In this document: positions 1 through 7,692 of the stretch, piece by piece | How positions within the stretch are numbered: the first letter of the stretch is position 1 | How the letters are laid out: each line of letters starts with the position of its first letter | Source of the DNA: Herbidospora galbida | GTDB taxonomy: Bacteria; Actinomycetota; Actinomycetes; Streptosporangiales; Streptosporangiaceae | Direction: 5' to 3' | Assembly (NCBI RefSeq): GCF_005233835.1 | Contig: NZ_SZQA01000024.1 | Location: 1 to 64,000 of the forward strand | DNA: 64,000 nt | Made by a program: the position numbers and the translations under genes | Notes under the pieces: model-generated | Told to the model about the DNA's origin: nothing | Database searches by the model: none | The model's input: the letters and a program-made list of their open reading frames with translations, nothing else

Positions 1-1998
1 GGCGGCCTGACCGCCTCCGGTGCCGCCCACGACGACGTCGACCCGCCAGCGCCCTCCGAGCACGTCACCGAGGGCGGCGGCGACGACCTCGTCCCGCTTG
101 CCCTTCAGGAAGCCCTGGACGTCGCCCGGCTTCTCGAACCCCACCGTCACCACGTTGCCCTCGGCGCCGAGAAGGCGGCCCTGGGCGTTGAGGATCATCC
201 AGGCGACCCGCTGCCGGTTCTTGACCGCCTCCAGCACCTGCGGCCACACCTGGGCCACCGCCCCCGCCCCGGCAGACGCCTGCGGCGCCTGGGGCGCCTC
301 GGCCTGCGGCGCGGACGGGACGTCGGCGGGCCGGCCCCCGGAACCGGGCTTGGCGGCCGCCGGCCAGTCATCGGCCGGGGGAGCGGCGGGCTGACCGCCC
401 GAGCCGGGCTTGACGGTCTCGGGCCAGTCGTCGGCTTGGGAGCCGGTGGCCGAGGGCGCCGCTCCGGGCTGGCCGCCGACGTGCCCGGCACCGGACTGGG
501 TATCGGGGGAGCCGGGCTGCTGAGCCGAACCGTGCTCCTGCTGCGTGCCAGGCGCGCCTTGGTGCCCCCCGGCCTGCGGCGCTTGGTCTTGGCTCTGGTT
601 GGCACCGTGCTGTGAAGTCTGCACTCCAGACGGCGTGGCCTGGCCCTGAGGGACACCGTGCCGTGAAGCCTGCCCTCGGAGAGCCCCAGGCTGGGCAGCC
701 TGCCCTTGCACGCCAAGCTGCGGAGCTTGACCTTGGTTCATGCCCGGCTGCGGAACCTTGCCGACACCTGCTGATGGGCCGCCCGCATAACTCCCCGCCT
801 GCGCATAAGACACGGGCTGCCCACCCGCACGAGGTGCCGCGACCCCGTCGCGCTCCAGCCGCTCCAGCCGGGTCAGCACCGCCGCCTCGCCGCCCTCGGC
901 CGCCGGCAGCAGGATGCGGGCGCACATCAGCTCCAGGAGGAGCCGAGGCGACGCCGCCCCCCGCATCTCCGTCAGCCCCGCGTTGAAGATCTCCCCCGCC
1001 CGCGTCAGCTCGGCGGGCCCCATCGCGGCCGCCTGCCCCTGCAGGCGCTCCAGCTCGTCGGCGGGCCGGTCGAGCAGGCCGTTGGCGGCCGCCTCGGGCA
1101 CGTTCGCCAGGATCACCAGGTCGCGGAACCGCTCCAGCAGGTCGGTCGCGAAACGGCGCGGGTCGTGGCCGCCCTCGATCACCCGGTTGACCGCCTGGAA
1201 GACCTGCCCGCCGTCACGCCGGGCGAAGGCGCCGACGATCTCGTCGAGAAGGTCGCCGTCGGTGTATCCGAGAAGGGACACCGCGCGGGAGTAGGTGATC
1301 CCGTTCTCGTCGGCGCCGGCCAGGAGCTGGTCGAGGATCGACAGCGAGTCGCGAGCCGAGCCGGCCCCGGCGCGTACGACCAGAGGAAGAGCCGCAGGCT
1401 CGTAGGGCACCGACTCCGACGCGAGGATCTCCTCCATCAGCGCTTTCAGAGTCGCCGGAGGCATCAGCCGGAACGGGTAGTGGTGCGTGCGCGACTTGAT
1501 CGTCCCGATGACCTTCTCGGGCTCCGTGGTCGCGAAGACGAATTTCAGGTGCGGCGGCGGCTCCTCGACGAGTTTCAGCAGCGCGTTGAAACCCTCGCGG
1601 GTCACCATGTGCGCCTCGTCGATGATGTAGATCTTGAACCGCGCCGACACGGGCGCGAAGAAGGCCCGTTCACGCAGGTCACGCGCGTCGTCGACACCAC
1701 CGTGCGAGGCGGCGTCGATCTCGATCACGTCGAGGTGGCCGGGCCCGGTCGGGGCCAGCGCGACACACGACTCACACACGCCACAGGGATCGGGCGTCGG
1801 CCCCTGCTCGCAGTTGAGGCTCCGGGCGAGGATCCGCGCGCTCGACGTCTTGCCGCATCCGCGGGGCCCGCTGAAGAGGTAGGCATGGTTCACGCGCCCG
1901 CTTCTGAGGGCCTGGCGGAGCGGGTCGGTGACGTGCTCCTGCCCTTTGACCTCTGCAAACGTCCCAGGACGGTATTTGCGGTAGAGCGCGAGACTCAT
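1..1998 (-). CDS. dnaX: DNA polymerase III subunit gamma/tau (partial, 3' end outside window)
   Basis: Clamp-loader ATPase that opens the sliding clamp and couples polymerase to helicase. Translating the minus strand from ATG at 1998 gives MSLALYRKYRP, a Walker A GPRGCGKT at residues 44-51, the zinc-module cysteines C63, C72, C75 and C78, and the family sequence IYIIDEAHMVT. After the AAA+ and collar region there is a long Gln/Gly/Pro-rich linker (roughly 720 down to 270) containing a duplicated ADDWP...KPGSGG motif, then a folded C-terminal part that runs off the left edge. The SRP RNA gene lies directly upstream on the same strand, a common actinobacterial arrangement. Identity is clear; only the far C terminus is missing. 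Confidence 0.97.
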   Translation of the reverse strand, partial: MSLALYRKYRPGTFAEVKGQEHVTDPLRQALRSGRVNHAYLFSGPRGCGKTSSARILARSLNCEQGPTPDPCGVCESCVALAPTGPGHLDVIEIDAASHGGVDDARDLRERAFFAPVSARFKIYIIDEAHMVTREGFNALLKLVEEPPPHLKFVFATTEPEKVIGTIKSRTHHYPFRLMPPATLKALMEEILASESVPYEPAALPLVVRAGAGSARDSLSILDQLLAGADENGITYSRAVSLLGYTDGDLLDEIVGAFARRDGGQVFQAVNRVIEGGHDPRRFATDLLERFRDLVILANVPEAAANGLLDRPADELERLQGQAAAMGPAELTRAGEIFNAGLTEMRGAASPRLLLELMCARILLPAAEGGEAAVLTRLERLERDGVAAPRAGGQPVSYAQAGSYAGGPSAGVGKVPQPGMNQGQAPQLGVQGQAAQPGALRGQASRHGVPQGQATPSGVQTSQHGANQSQDQAPQAGGHQGAPGTQQEHGSAQQPGSPDTQSGAGHVGGQPGAAPSATGSQADDWPETVKPGSGGQPAAPPADDWPAAAKPGSGGRPADVPSAPQAEAPQAPQASAGAGAVAQVWPQVLEAVKNRQRVAWMILNAQGRLLGAEGNVVTVGFEKPGDVQGFLKGKRDEVVAAALGDVLGGRWRVDVVVGGTGGGQAA

Positions 1999-2037
1999 GA
2001 ACGGTCTCCTCGGGGAGAGCAGAACCGGAAGCAAAGA

Positions 2038-2137
2038 ACCCCCCGCACACCCGCCAGAGCCCGCTTATCCTTGCTGCCTTCCGGCCCTGGGGAGGTTCAC
2101 AGGATGACGCCGCGCGAGGGGTCCGAGGACAGTCTAG
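2038..2137 (-). ncRNA. ffs: Signal recognition particle RNA (4.5S / small SRP RNA)
   Basis: On the minus strand the core GGAAGGCAGCAAGG (2069-2082) is the conserved SRP RNA apical domain that binds Ffh. The flanks pair (CTGTGAACC...CAGGGCC and the CCCGCAC/GTGCGGG-type arms), forming the expected long hairpin. It lies between dnaX and tRNA-Ser, its usual neighbours in actinobacteria. The ends are estimated to within about 5 nt. Confidence 0.93.
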
Positions 2138-2214
2138 CCGCCACCCGCACCACCTGTGCCCAGCCCTCCGAACAGAAGGACGGCGCATGCGCCAAGTCAT
2201 GTAAACTTCTCGGC

Positions 2215-2303
2215 GGAGGATTCGCCTAGTTGGCCTAGGGCGCACGATTGGAAATCGTGTTTCGGGAGACCGATCAGGGGTTCAAATCCCCTATCCTCCG
2301 CCA
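2215..2303 (+). tRNA. tRNA-Ser (anticodon GGA)
   Basis: Acceptor arms GGAGGAT (2215-2221) and ATCCTCC (2293-2299) pair. The anticodon loop TTGGAAA has GGA at 2250-2252. A long variable arm typical of class II tRNA-Ser follows, with T-loop GTTCAAAT and an encoded CCA (2301-2303). It reads UCC/UCU codons. Confidence 0.97.
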
Positions 2304-2305
2304 CC

Positions 2306-2343
2306 AGAAGGGGCAGGTCATATCCGACCTGCCCCTTCTTTTT
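2306..2343 (+). terminator. Intrinsic terminator after tRNA-Ser
   Basis: A 14-bp perfect stem (2306-2319 with 2326-2339) built around GGGGCAGGTC/GACCTGCCCC is followed by a T run (2338-2344). It begins 3 nt after the tRNA CCA end. Confidence 0.9.
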
Positions 2344-2451
2344 TCCGTTACGGCTCCGCCGCACCGGGCCGAGCCCCGCAACCGGCGCCAACCGGCCGCG
2401 CAGCCCGAGCCGGCAACGACGAACGCCGAGAAACCCGGGACCGAAGCCGCA

Positions 2452-2898
2452 CTACCGCGCCGGACGATCCCCCCGTGGCCCTCCGCCCCAACCGCCGGCG
2501 ATCCAGACCCCGCCCGGATCCGGCCAGTCGTCAGGCGCCTGCCGGGCTTCCCACCGGTCCACATACGCCGAGATTCCGGCCTCCGTCTTCGGCGTGGCCA
2601 GCCATTCCTCGACCGCCAGCCGGACTTCGCGCATCGCGATGGCGTCCGTCTCGTCGCCGTAGTCGACGGGCCAGGCGTCGAAGATGTCGTCGATGTTCAT
2701 CCAGACGCGGTAGAGCCCGCCTGCGGCTCCCACGTCCACGTATTCCGTGACCGTCCCGGCCGCGCTCAGGAAGGGGTCGCGCATCTGTTCCGGGTCGTCA
2801 TGGGCGAGCGCGGCGGTCAGGAACTGGTCGAGTTCGGCCACGAGCTCGGCCAGCCGTGCGGCTTCTTCCAAGGGGGTCATCCCCGCATGATCGCTCAT
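2452..2898 (-). CDS. Conserved hypothetical protein
   Basis: A 148-residue acidic soluble protein, beginning MSDHAG at 2898 or MTPLEE at 2880. No signal peptide or membrane segment is visible. A Trp-rich C-terminal part (VWMNIDD, VEEWLATP, DRWEARQAPDDWPDP, GGVW) gives it protein-like composition. I do not recognise the family. It is divergent from the metallopeptidase gene at 2920, with only about 21 bp between starts if 2898 is used. Neither start has a convincing ribosome binding site. Confidence 0.6.
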   Translation of the reverse strand: MSDHAGMTPLEEAARLAELVAELDQFLTAALAHDDPEQMRDPFLSAAGTVTEYVDVGAAGGLYRVWMNIDDIFDAWPVDYGDETDAIAMREVRLAVEEWLATPKTEAGISAYVDRWEARQAPDDWPDPGGVWIAGGWGGGPRGDRPAR

Positions 2899-2919
2899 CA
2901 GAAGGGCAGTAGCGCGCCC

Positions 2920-3777
2920 ATGGATTTCGATGACCAAGCGCAACTCGACTCGTCTCAGGTCGAGAACCGTGGCCGGGGCGGGATCCCCGGTGGCGGGCTT
3001 GCGATCGGCGGTGGCGCGGCCGGCATCATCGCGCTGATCGTCGCCCTCGTCTTCGGCATCAACCCCGGTGACATCACCGGAGGGGGAGGCGCGGAGAACC
3101 CCGGCGTCCAGCCGTCGAGTGATCTCGGCGAGAAGTGCAAGACCGGCGCGGACGCCGACCAGGACGAGCAGTGCCGGGTCGTCGGTGTCGTCAACAGCTT
3201 GCAGGACTACTGGTCCACGCAGGTCGACGGCTACCAGAAGGCCAAGACTGCGCTCTTCGAGCAGGGCGTCCAGACCGAGTGCGGCGCGGCCGACTCGGCC
3301 GTGGGGCCCTTCTACTGCCCGGTCGACCGCTACATCTATCTGGACCTGAGCTTCTTCAACCAGTTGGAATCCCAGCTGGGCGCGGCGAACACCCCGTTCG
3401 CCCAGTCCTACGTGATCGCGCACGAGTACGGCCACCACGTCCAGAATCTCACCGGCACGCTCGAACAGAGCGGTGGCGAGGGCGCCGACAGCGGATCGGT
3501 CCGGGTGGAGCTCCAGGCGGACTGCTACGCGGGGGTCTGGGCCAAGAACGCCGTCGACACCGGCTTCTTCGCCAAGCCCTTCACCGACGCCGACATCCAG
3601 GAGGCGCTCGACGCCGCAGCCGCGGTCGGCGACGACTCGATCCAGCAGAAGAGCGGCGGCCAGGTGAACCCCGACGCGTTCACCCACGGCACCTCGGAGC
3701 AGCGGGTGACCTGGTTCACGAACGGCTATAAATCAGGAGATCCCGCACGATGTGACACGTTCTCCGGGTCGATCTGA
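2920..3777 (+). CDS. Putative neutral zinc metallopeptidase, YpfJ family, membrane-anchored
   Basis: A 285-residue protein with a short charged N terminus, a Gly-rich stretch, one transmembrane helix (about residues 26-46) and an extracytoplasmic domain. The zinc site is HEYGHH, with H168 and H172 as ligands and E169 as catalytic base, preceded by SYVIA and followed by QNLTG as in the YpfJ/neutral-zinc-metallopeptidase family. The downstream ELQADCYAGVW segment supplies the further acidic ligand region. The reading frame stays open upstream through the tRNA, but homology begins at MDFDDQ. GTG/ATG alternatives at about 2888 are possible. Physiological substrates of this family are not well defined. 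Confidence 0.88.
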   Translation: MDFDDQAQLDSSQVENRGRGGIPGGGLAIGGGAAGIIALIVALVFGINPGDITGGGGAENPGVQPSSDLGEKCKTGADADQDEQCRVVGVVNSLQDYWSTQVDGYQKAKTALFEQGVQTECGAADSAVGPFYCPVDRYIYLDLSFFNQLESQLGAANTPFAQSYVIAHEYGHHVQNLTGTLEQSGGEGADSGSVRVELQADCYAGVWAKNAVDTGFFAKPFTDADIQEALDAAAAVGDDSIQQKSGGQVNPDAFTHGTSEQRVTWFTNGYKSGDPARCDTFSGSI

Positions 3778-3803
3778 CCCGGGCCACCTTCGTCTCATAA
3801 ACT
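3774..3803 (+). promoter_or_regulatory. Promoter of the 3811 gene, leaderless type
   Basis: CTGACC (3774-3779), 18-bp spacer, TAAACT (3798-3803), then exactly 7 nt to the GTG start codon at 3811. This geometry puts the transcript start at or beside the initiation codon. The -35 overlaps the stop of the metallopeptidase gene. Confidence 0.6.
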
Positions 3804-3810
3804 ACATAGC

Positions 3811-4101
3811 GTGATCTTTAAGTTGGTCGGCGACGAACGCCCTTATCCCGAGCACGGTCTCGGACACCGCGAGTGGGCGCAGATTCCGCCCCGCCAGGTC
3901 AGACTGGACGCGCTCATCACCACCAAGGCCAACCTCGACCTGCACTCGCTGCTGGCCAAGGACTCCACCTTCTACGGTGACCTCTTCCCACACGTCGTGC
4001 AGTGGGAGGGCGATCTCTACCTGGAAGACGGGCTCCACCGGGCCCTGCGCGCGGCGCTCCACCAGCGCTCGGTGCTGCACGCGCGGGTGCTCGAACTCTA
4101 G
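3811..4101 (+). CDS. Small conserved actinobacterial protein (often annotated VapB-like antitoxin)
   Basis: A 96-residue protein from GTG 3811. The pattern MIFKLVGDERPYPEHG...REWAQIPPRQVRLDALITTKANLDL...LLAKDSTFYGDLFPHVVQW then DLYLEDGLHRALRAAL matches a family widespread in actinobacteria that databases often label VapB-family antitoxin. No toxin gene is adjacent, so a toxin-antitoxin role is not supported by context. It has its own promoter and is followed by a terminator, so it is probably monocistronic. Confidence 0.85.
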   Translation: MIFKLVGDERPYPEHGLGHREWAQIPPRQVRLDALITTKANLDLHSLLAKDSTFYGDLFPHVVQWEGDLYLEDGLHRALRAALHQRSVLHARVLEL

Positions 4102-4114
4102 AGACGAAAAACGA

Positions 4115-4145
4115 AAGACCCGGTGTGATGATCACACCGGGTCTT
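4115..4145. terminator. Hairpin between the 3811 gene and tRNA-Ser(CGA)
   Basis: A 14-bp stem: AAGACCCGGTGTGA (4115-4128) pairs with TCACACCGGGTCTT (4132-4145), with a 3-nt loop. It can act for the plus-strand gene and, read backwards, for the minus-strand tRNA. Confidence 0.8.
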
Positions 4146-4153
4146 CGTATGCG

Positions 4154-4241
4154 TGGCGGTGGTGGTGGGATTTGAACCCACGGTAGGTTGCCCTACACGC
4201 GCTTTCGAGGCGCGCTCCATCGGCCACTAGGAGACACCACC
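4154..4241 (-). tRNA. tRNA-Ser (anticodon CGA)
   Basis: Minus-strand cloverleaf with acceptor GGTGGTG pairing with CACCACC, anticodon loop CTCGAAA (CGA at 4207-4205), long variable arm, T-loop GTTCAAAT and encoded CCA (4156-4154). It reads UCG. Confidence 0.96.
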
Positions 4242-4265
4242 GCAGAGCAGCTTACCGGAGAATGG

Positions 4266-4703
4266 TCACTGCTCGCGCCTCGCGGCGAAGAAGGCCGAAA
4301 GCAGTGCAGAACATTCTTCTTCGCGTACGCCCATGACCACCTCCGGCCGATGGTTCAGCCGCCGGTCACGCACCACGTCCCAGAGCGACCCGACGGCCCC
4401 GCCCTTCTCGTCGACGGCCCCGTAGACGATCCGGTCGACCCGCGACAGCACGGCGGCCCCCGCGCACATCGTGCAGGGCTCCAGCGTCACGATGAGGGTG
4501 CACCCGGACAGCCGCCATTCGCCCAGCGCCGCAGCTGCGGCCCGGAGCGCCAGGATCTCGGCGTGCGCGGTCGGATCGCCGGAGGACTCCCGCGCGTTCG
4601 AGGCCCGCGCCAAGATCCGGTCACCGGACACGACGACGGCGCCCACGGGCACCTCACCCCGCTGCGACGCCTCCAGCGCCTCGGCGAGGGCCAGGCCCAT
4701 CAC
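4266..4703 (-). CDS. tadA: tRNA adenosine(34) deaminase
   Basis: Converts A34 to inosine in tRNA-Arg(ACG), allowing decoding of CGU/CGC/CGA. A 145-residue cytidine-deaminase fold protein with zinc ligand H47 and catalytic E49 in HAE, and C77/C80 in PCTMCAGA. Length is normal for TadA. The start is GTG 4703 directly followed by ATG 4700; no strong Shine-Dalgarno is visible. It lies 18 nt downstream of the stop of the adjacent deaminase-associated gene, so the three minus-strand genes 5713-4266 look like one operon. Confidence 0.96.
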   Translation of the reverse strand: MMGLALAEALEASQRGEVPVGAVVVSGDRILARASNARESSGDPTAHAEILALRAAAAALGEWRLSGCTLIVTLEPCTMCAGAAVLSRVDRIVYGAVDEKGGAVGSLWDVVRDRRLNHRPEVVMGVREEECSALLSAFFAARREQ

Positions 4704-4721
4704 CTGGTCGTACAGAGAAGA

Positions 4722-5204
4722 TCACCTGAGCCGGTCGAGTTCTTCGCCGAACGCGAGGCGCTCGGCGACGACCGACAGGACGTCGGCGGGCAGCATGCCC
4801 TCCTCGACGCTCAGCTCCAGCAGCTCCTCGGCGCGCAGCCCGAAGTCGGCCAGCAGCTCGAAGTCGCCGCCGGGACGGACCCCGAGGTCGGGCGTCTCCT
4901 TGTCGACCGCGATGCCGGCCAGCTCGGCGAACAGCTCGCCGAGCGGGTCGGTCACCCCGGCCTGGGCGTCGGACAGGAACACCCTGGGGTCGAGGTCGCC
5001 CTCGTAGCGCACGAGGGCGAACCATTCGTCTTCGACCTCGACGCAGAGCAGCACGAGCTCGTCACCGGACAGGCCGAGAGCCTCGCCGACCGCGTCGCCG
5101 ACGTCGTCGGCGATCTCGGCCTCGGACAGGTCGACCTCGGCCCCCGACCAGCGGCCGTTGGTGCGCAGGAAAGCGGCGGCGAAGAGATTGGTTCGCGTGG
5201 GCAT
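4722..5204 (-). CDS. tRNA adenosine deaminase-associated protein (TIGR03941-like), copy 1
   Basis: A 160-residue acidic protein starting MPTRTNLFAAAFLRTNG. Shared family features are the N-terminal strand, the FALVRYEGDLDPRVFLSD block, and the C-terminal PGGDFELLADFGL...PADVLSVVAERLAFG block. Members occur next to tadA in actinobacteria; the biochemical role is unknown and association is inferred from gene neighbourhood. It is a paralogue of the gene just upstream (5225-5713). Confidence 0.85.
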   Translation of the reverse strand: MPTRTNLFAAAFLRTNGRWSGAEVDLSEAEIADDVGDAVGEALGLSGDELVLLCVEVEDEWFALVRYEGDLDPRVFLSDAQAGVTDPLGELFAELAGIAVDKETPDLGVRPGGDFELLADFGLRAEELLELSVEEGMLPADVLSVVAERLAFGEELDRLR

Positions 5205-5224
5205 GGCGAGGTCCCGAGGTTTTC

Positions 5225-5713
5225 TCAGCCGATGATGGCGTCGACGGCGCGTTCGAAGGGGTCGCGGAATCCGAGTCGGGCGGCGATGCTGAACAGCACC
5301 TCGTCGGGGTAGAGGTCGCGGTCGCCCGACAGGGCACCCAGCTCCATCTCGTCGAGGCCGAGGTCGGCGAAGACCGACAGGTCGCCTGCGGGCAACACGC
5401 TGTCGAGCTCCTCCTCCTCGGGGACCGGGACGTCGATGAAGTCGAGCACCTGCCGCGCCAGCGGCCACTCCCACGACGCGGTGATGTCTGACAAGAAGAC
5501 ACTCACCCGCTCGCCGAAGACCCGTAATGCCACGAAGAAGTCATCCCCAACAGCGACCAGGCCAATCGTTCCGGCGTTGCTGGGCTGCTGGCGCAGCGCC
5601 TGGAGCAGGCCCCGGAGGTCAGAGGTGAGGGCCACCGGGAGCATTTCGGCCTCCCAGTGGTCGTCTTCGCGGTAGACGACGATGGCGAAGTCAAGTACGT
5701 CTTCGTCTGTCAT
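5225..5713 (-). CDS. tRNA adenosine deaminase-associated protein, copy 2
   Basis: A 162-residue protein from ATG 5713. It aligns with its neighbour through VFLSD, then [17 protein letters not shown] and [18 protein letters not shown], and the N-terminal strand ([16 protein letters not shown]). It is the first gene of the 5713-4266 operon. The two copies have diverged strongly, suggesting an old duplication. Confidence 0.8.
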   Translation of the reverse strand: MTDEDVLDFAIVVYREDDHWEAEMLPVALTSDLRGLLQALRQQPSNAGTIGLVAVGDDFFVALRVFGERVSVFLSDITASWEWPLARQVLDFIDVPVPEEEELDSVLPAGDLSVFADLGLDEMELGALSGDRDLYPDEVLFSIAARLGFRDPFERAVDAIIG

Positions 5714-5837
5714 CTGATCTCCACCGACACGGTCATCACGGCCGTAATGGTTTCAGACGCGCGACACCCCCGTCCGGTTGTCGCGCAAATTGTGATCAAA
5801 ACCGCCGGGCGGGTTCGGATGTCTGTTCCGCTAGCGA

Positions 5838-5843
5838 TACCTT
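5838..5843 (+). promoter_or_regulatory. -10 element for leaderless upp
   Basis: TACCTT at 5838-5843 stands exactly 7 nt before the upp ATG at 5851, and no Shine-Dalgarno is present. The 137-bp gap to the divergent gene at 5713 holds no other clear element. Confidence 0.5.
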
Positions 5844-5850
5844 TTGTCCC

Positions 5851-6489
5851 ATGGAGACCCATGTCGTTGACCACCCGCTCGTTTCGCACAAGCTCACGAC
5901 CCTTCGTGACGTGCGGACCGACTCGCCGACCTTCCGGCGGCTGGCCGACGAACTGGTGACCCTCCTCGCCTACGAGGCAACCCGGGACGTACGCGTCACC
6001 GAGGTGACCGTGGAGACGCCCCTCACTCCCACTCAGGGGGTACGTCTGTCCCGCCCCACACCTTTGGTAGTGCCGATCCTGCGGGCGGGCCTCGGCATGC
6101 TCGACGGGATGATGCGGCTGCTCCCCACGGCCGAGGTCGGCTTCCTCGGGATGATCCGCAACGAGCAGACCCTCGAGGCCTCCACCTACGCCACCCGGCT
6201 GCCCGACGACCTGTCGGGCCGGCAGTGCTTCGTGCTCGACCCGATGCTCGCGACCGGCGGCACCCTGGCCGCCGCGATCCAGTTCCTCTTCGCCCGGGGC
6301 GCCGTCGACGTGACCGCGCTCTGTCTCCTGGCGGCCCCCGAGGGCATCGCCCACCTCGACTCGGTCTTCAAGGACTCCGGCCACCCCATCAAGCTCGTCA
6401 CCGCGGGTCTCGACGAGCGGCTCAACGAGCAGGGCTACATCCTCCCCGGCCTCGGCGACGCCGGAGACCGGCTCTACGGAGTCGCCTGA
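5851..6489 (+). CDS. upp: Uracil phosphoribosyltransferase
   Basis: Pyrimidine salvage enzyme: uracil + PRPP gives UMP + PPi. A 212-residue protein with PILRAGLGM, the PRPP-binding loop DPMLATGGT and the C-terminal uracil-binding GDAGDRLYG. Length is typical. Start [15 protein letters not shown] at 5851 is the first plausible codon and probably leaderless. tadA and upp are close together in many actinobacteria. Confidence 0.97.
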   Translation: METHVVDHPLVSHKLTTLRDVRTDSPTFRRLADELVTLLAYEATRDVRVTEVTVETPLTPTQGVRLSRPTPLVVPILRAGLGMLDGMMRLLPTAEVGFLGMIRNEQTLEASTYATRLPDDLSGRQCFVLDPMLATGGTLAAAIQFLFARGAVDVTALCLLAAPEGIAHLDSVFKDSGHPIKLVTAGLDERLNEQGYILPGLGDAGDRLYGVA

Positions 6490-6525
6490 TTAGTTACACT
6501 TGGTGACTGCTCGGGTACGTACAGT

Positions 6526-6551
6526 AGTGACGACGTCTCTTTAGCGTCACT
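6526..6551. repeat. Inverted repeat upstream of the 6585 gene
   Basis: AGTGACG (6526-6532) and CGTCACT (6545-6551) are 7-bp inverted arms with a 12-bp spacer. A TACAGT -10-like hexamer ends at 6525, so this may be a regulator site just downstream of a promoter. Confidence 0.35.
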
Positions 6552-6584
6552 CGGTGTTACGTGGGGCGCGCACCAGGGAGAGCC

Positions 6585-6779
6585 ATGAGTCAGTATGAGC
6601 AGGTCGAGGCCGTGCTCCGTGACGAGTTCGCCGGAATTCACCCGGCCTCCACTGTCACGCGCTGTATTCAGGCCGCCCACCATGGGGCCGTGGAAGTGAC
6701 GGGTCACGCCTATCCCGGGCTGGTGGAGCGCATCGCGCGCCGGCACCTCCAGGTTCTCGCTACCGCGACGGAGTCATAG
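6585..6779 (+). CDS. Small protein with three-helix-bundle domain
   Basis: A 64-residue protein from ATG 6585, preceded by AGGGAGAG (6575-6582). The pattern VEAVLRDEF..IHPASTVTRCIQAAHHG...YPGLVERIARRHL matches small actinobacterial proteins annotated as having a three-helix-bundle dimerisation domain (DUF3562-like); this assignment is from the pattern only. Function unknown. Confidence 0.6.
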   Translation: MSQYEQVEAVLRDEFAGIHPASTVTRCIQAAHHGAVEVTGHAYPGLVERIARRHLQVLATATES

Positions 6780-6861
6780 CGAGGCCGGTAGTTCCGGCTT
6801 TATGCGCTTTACCGAACCAGGTGCCTGGGTAATCTATGACTCAGTGGGAGTGGTGACCGCA

Positions 6862-7020
6862 GTGCAGGTCAAGAAGATTCTCAAGTGGGGAGCTGTTGCT
6901 CTGGTGGCTTTCTACCTGTTGTCGCGGCCGCATGACGCCGCCGACACCGTGACCGGCGCGGTCACCGGGGTCGTCAACGGCGCCAACTCAGTCGCCCAAT
7001 TCTTCGCGCGACTGTCATGA
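6862..7020 (+). CDS. Small single-pass membrane protein
   Basis: About 52 residues from GTG 6862 (GTGGGAG upstream; GTG 6853 is an alternative). It has VKKILKWGAVALVAFYLLSRP, i.e. one transmembrane helix with a basic N-terminal flank, followed by an amphipathic Val/Gly/Ala tail. Its stop overlaps the ATG of the next gene as ATGA, indicating translational coupling with the PH-domain protein. Unknown function. Confidence 0.6.
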   Translation: MQVKKILKWGAVALVAFYLLSRPHDAADTVTGAVTGVVNGANSVAQFFARLS

Positions 7021-7547
7021 GACTAGTCACCCACGGGGACTCCGCCCCGTCCTCCGTCAACCGCTACTTACTTCCCCACGAGCATCAGGTCATCATGGTT
7101 CGCCGCCATCCGGCCGTGCTGCTCAGACCGGTCGCCGAGATCTTCGGCGGCCTGATCATCGCGGGGCTCGCCAGCCAGTGGCTCGGCCCCGCGAGCGGTG
7201 GCCAGGCCCTTGTCATCATCTGGTGGGCCTGGCTCCTGCTGTTGATCCGCTTCGTGTGGAAGGTGGCGGAGTGGTCTGTCGACTACTTCGTCGTCACCTC
7301 TCAGCGCATGATGCTGGCCACCGGGCTGATCACTCGCAAGGTGGCGATGATGCCCCTCGGCAAGGTCACCGACATGAGCTTCCAGCGTGACCTCATGGGC
7401 AGGATTCTCGGTTACGGCGAATTCGTCATGGAATCGGCCGGTCAAGACCAGGCGTTGCGGACGGTCCCTTACATTCCGTATCCCGAGACGCTATACCTCG
7501 AGGTCTGCCAGATGATCTTCCCGAACAAGGACGACTCGGACGACTAA
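7017..7547 (+). CDS. Bacterial PH domain (YdbS-like) membrane protein
   Basis: A 176-residue protein with two hydrophobic helices (about residues 40-80: AEIFGGLIIAGLASQWLG and ALVIIWWAWLLLLIRFVW) followed by the bPH_2 signature DYFVVTSQRMMLATGLITRKVAMMPLGKVTDMSFQRDLMGRILGYG. Location is the membrane with the PH domain cytoplasmic; role unknown. Coupled to the small membrane protein upstream through a 4-nt overlap and followed by a hairpin terminator. Confidence 0.85.
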   Translation: MRLVTHGDSAPSSVNRYLLPHEHQVIMVRRHPAVLLRPVAEIFGGLIIAGLASQWLGPASGGQALVIIWWAWLLLLIRFVWKVAEWSVDYFVVTSQRMMLATGLITRKVAMMPLGKVTDMSFQRDLMGRILGYGEFVMESAGQDQALRTVPYIPYPETLYLEVCQMIFPNKDDSDD

Positions 7548-7571
7548 CGTCCGTTATGCCGCTTTCCAGCG

Positions 7572-7613
7572 AGGATTCCCGAGGCGCGAACATAGTTCGC
7601 CCTCGGGATTCTT
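7572..7613 (+). terminator. Hairpin terminator after the PH-domain gene
   Basis: GATTCCCGAGG-CGCGAAC and GTTCG-CCCTCGGGATTC (about 7574-7591 and 7595-7611) form a long near-perfect stem with a 3-nt loop, 25 nt after the stop codon. T run is short, as is common in high-GC actinobacteria. Confidence 0.7.
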
Positions 7614-7692
7614 GACGGGAGGGTTACCCGATTCGACAGCTTCGTGCCATCATGGCGGGACCATTGACCAATCCCCTGCCCTGAGAGAACAG

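Noticed and set aside
2248-2919. Upstream extension of the metallopeptidase frame
   Set aside because: It runs through the tRNA-Ser gene and its terminator; homology to YpfJ proteins begins only at 2920.
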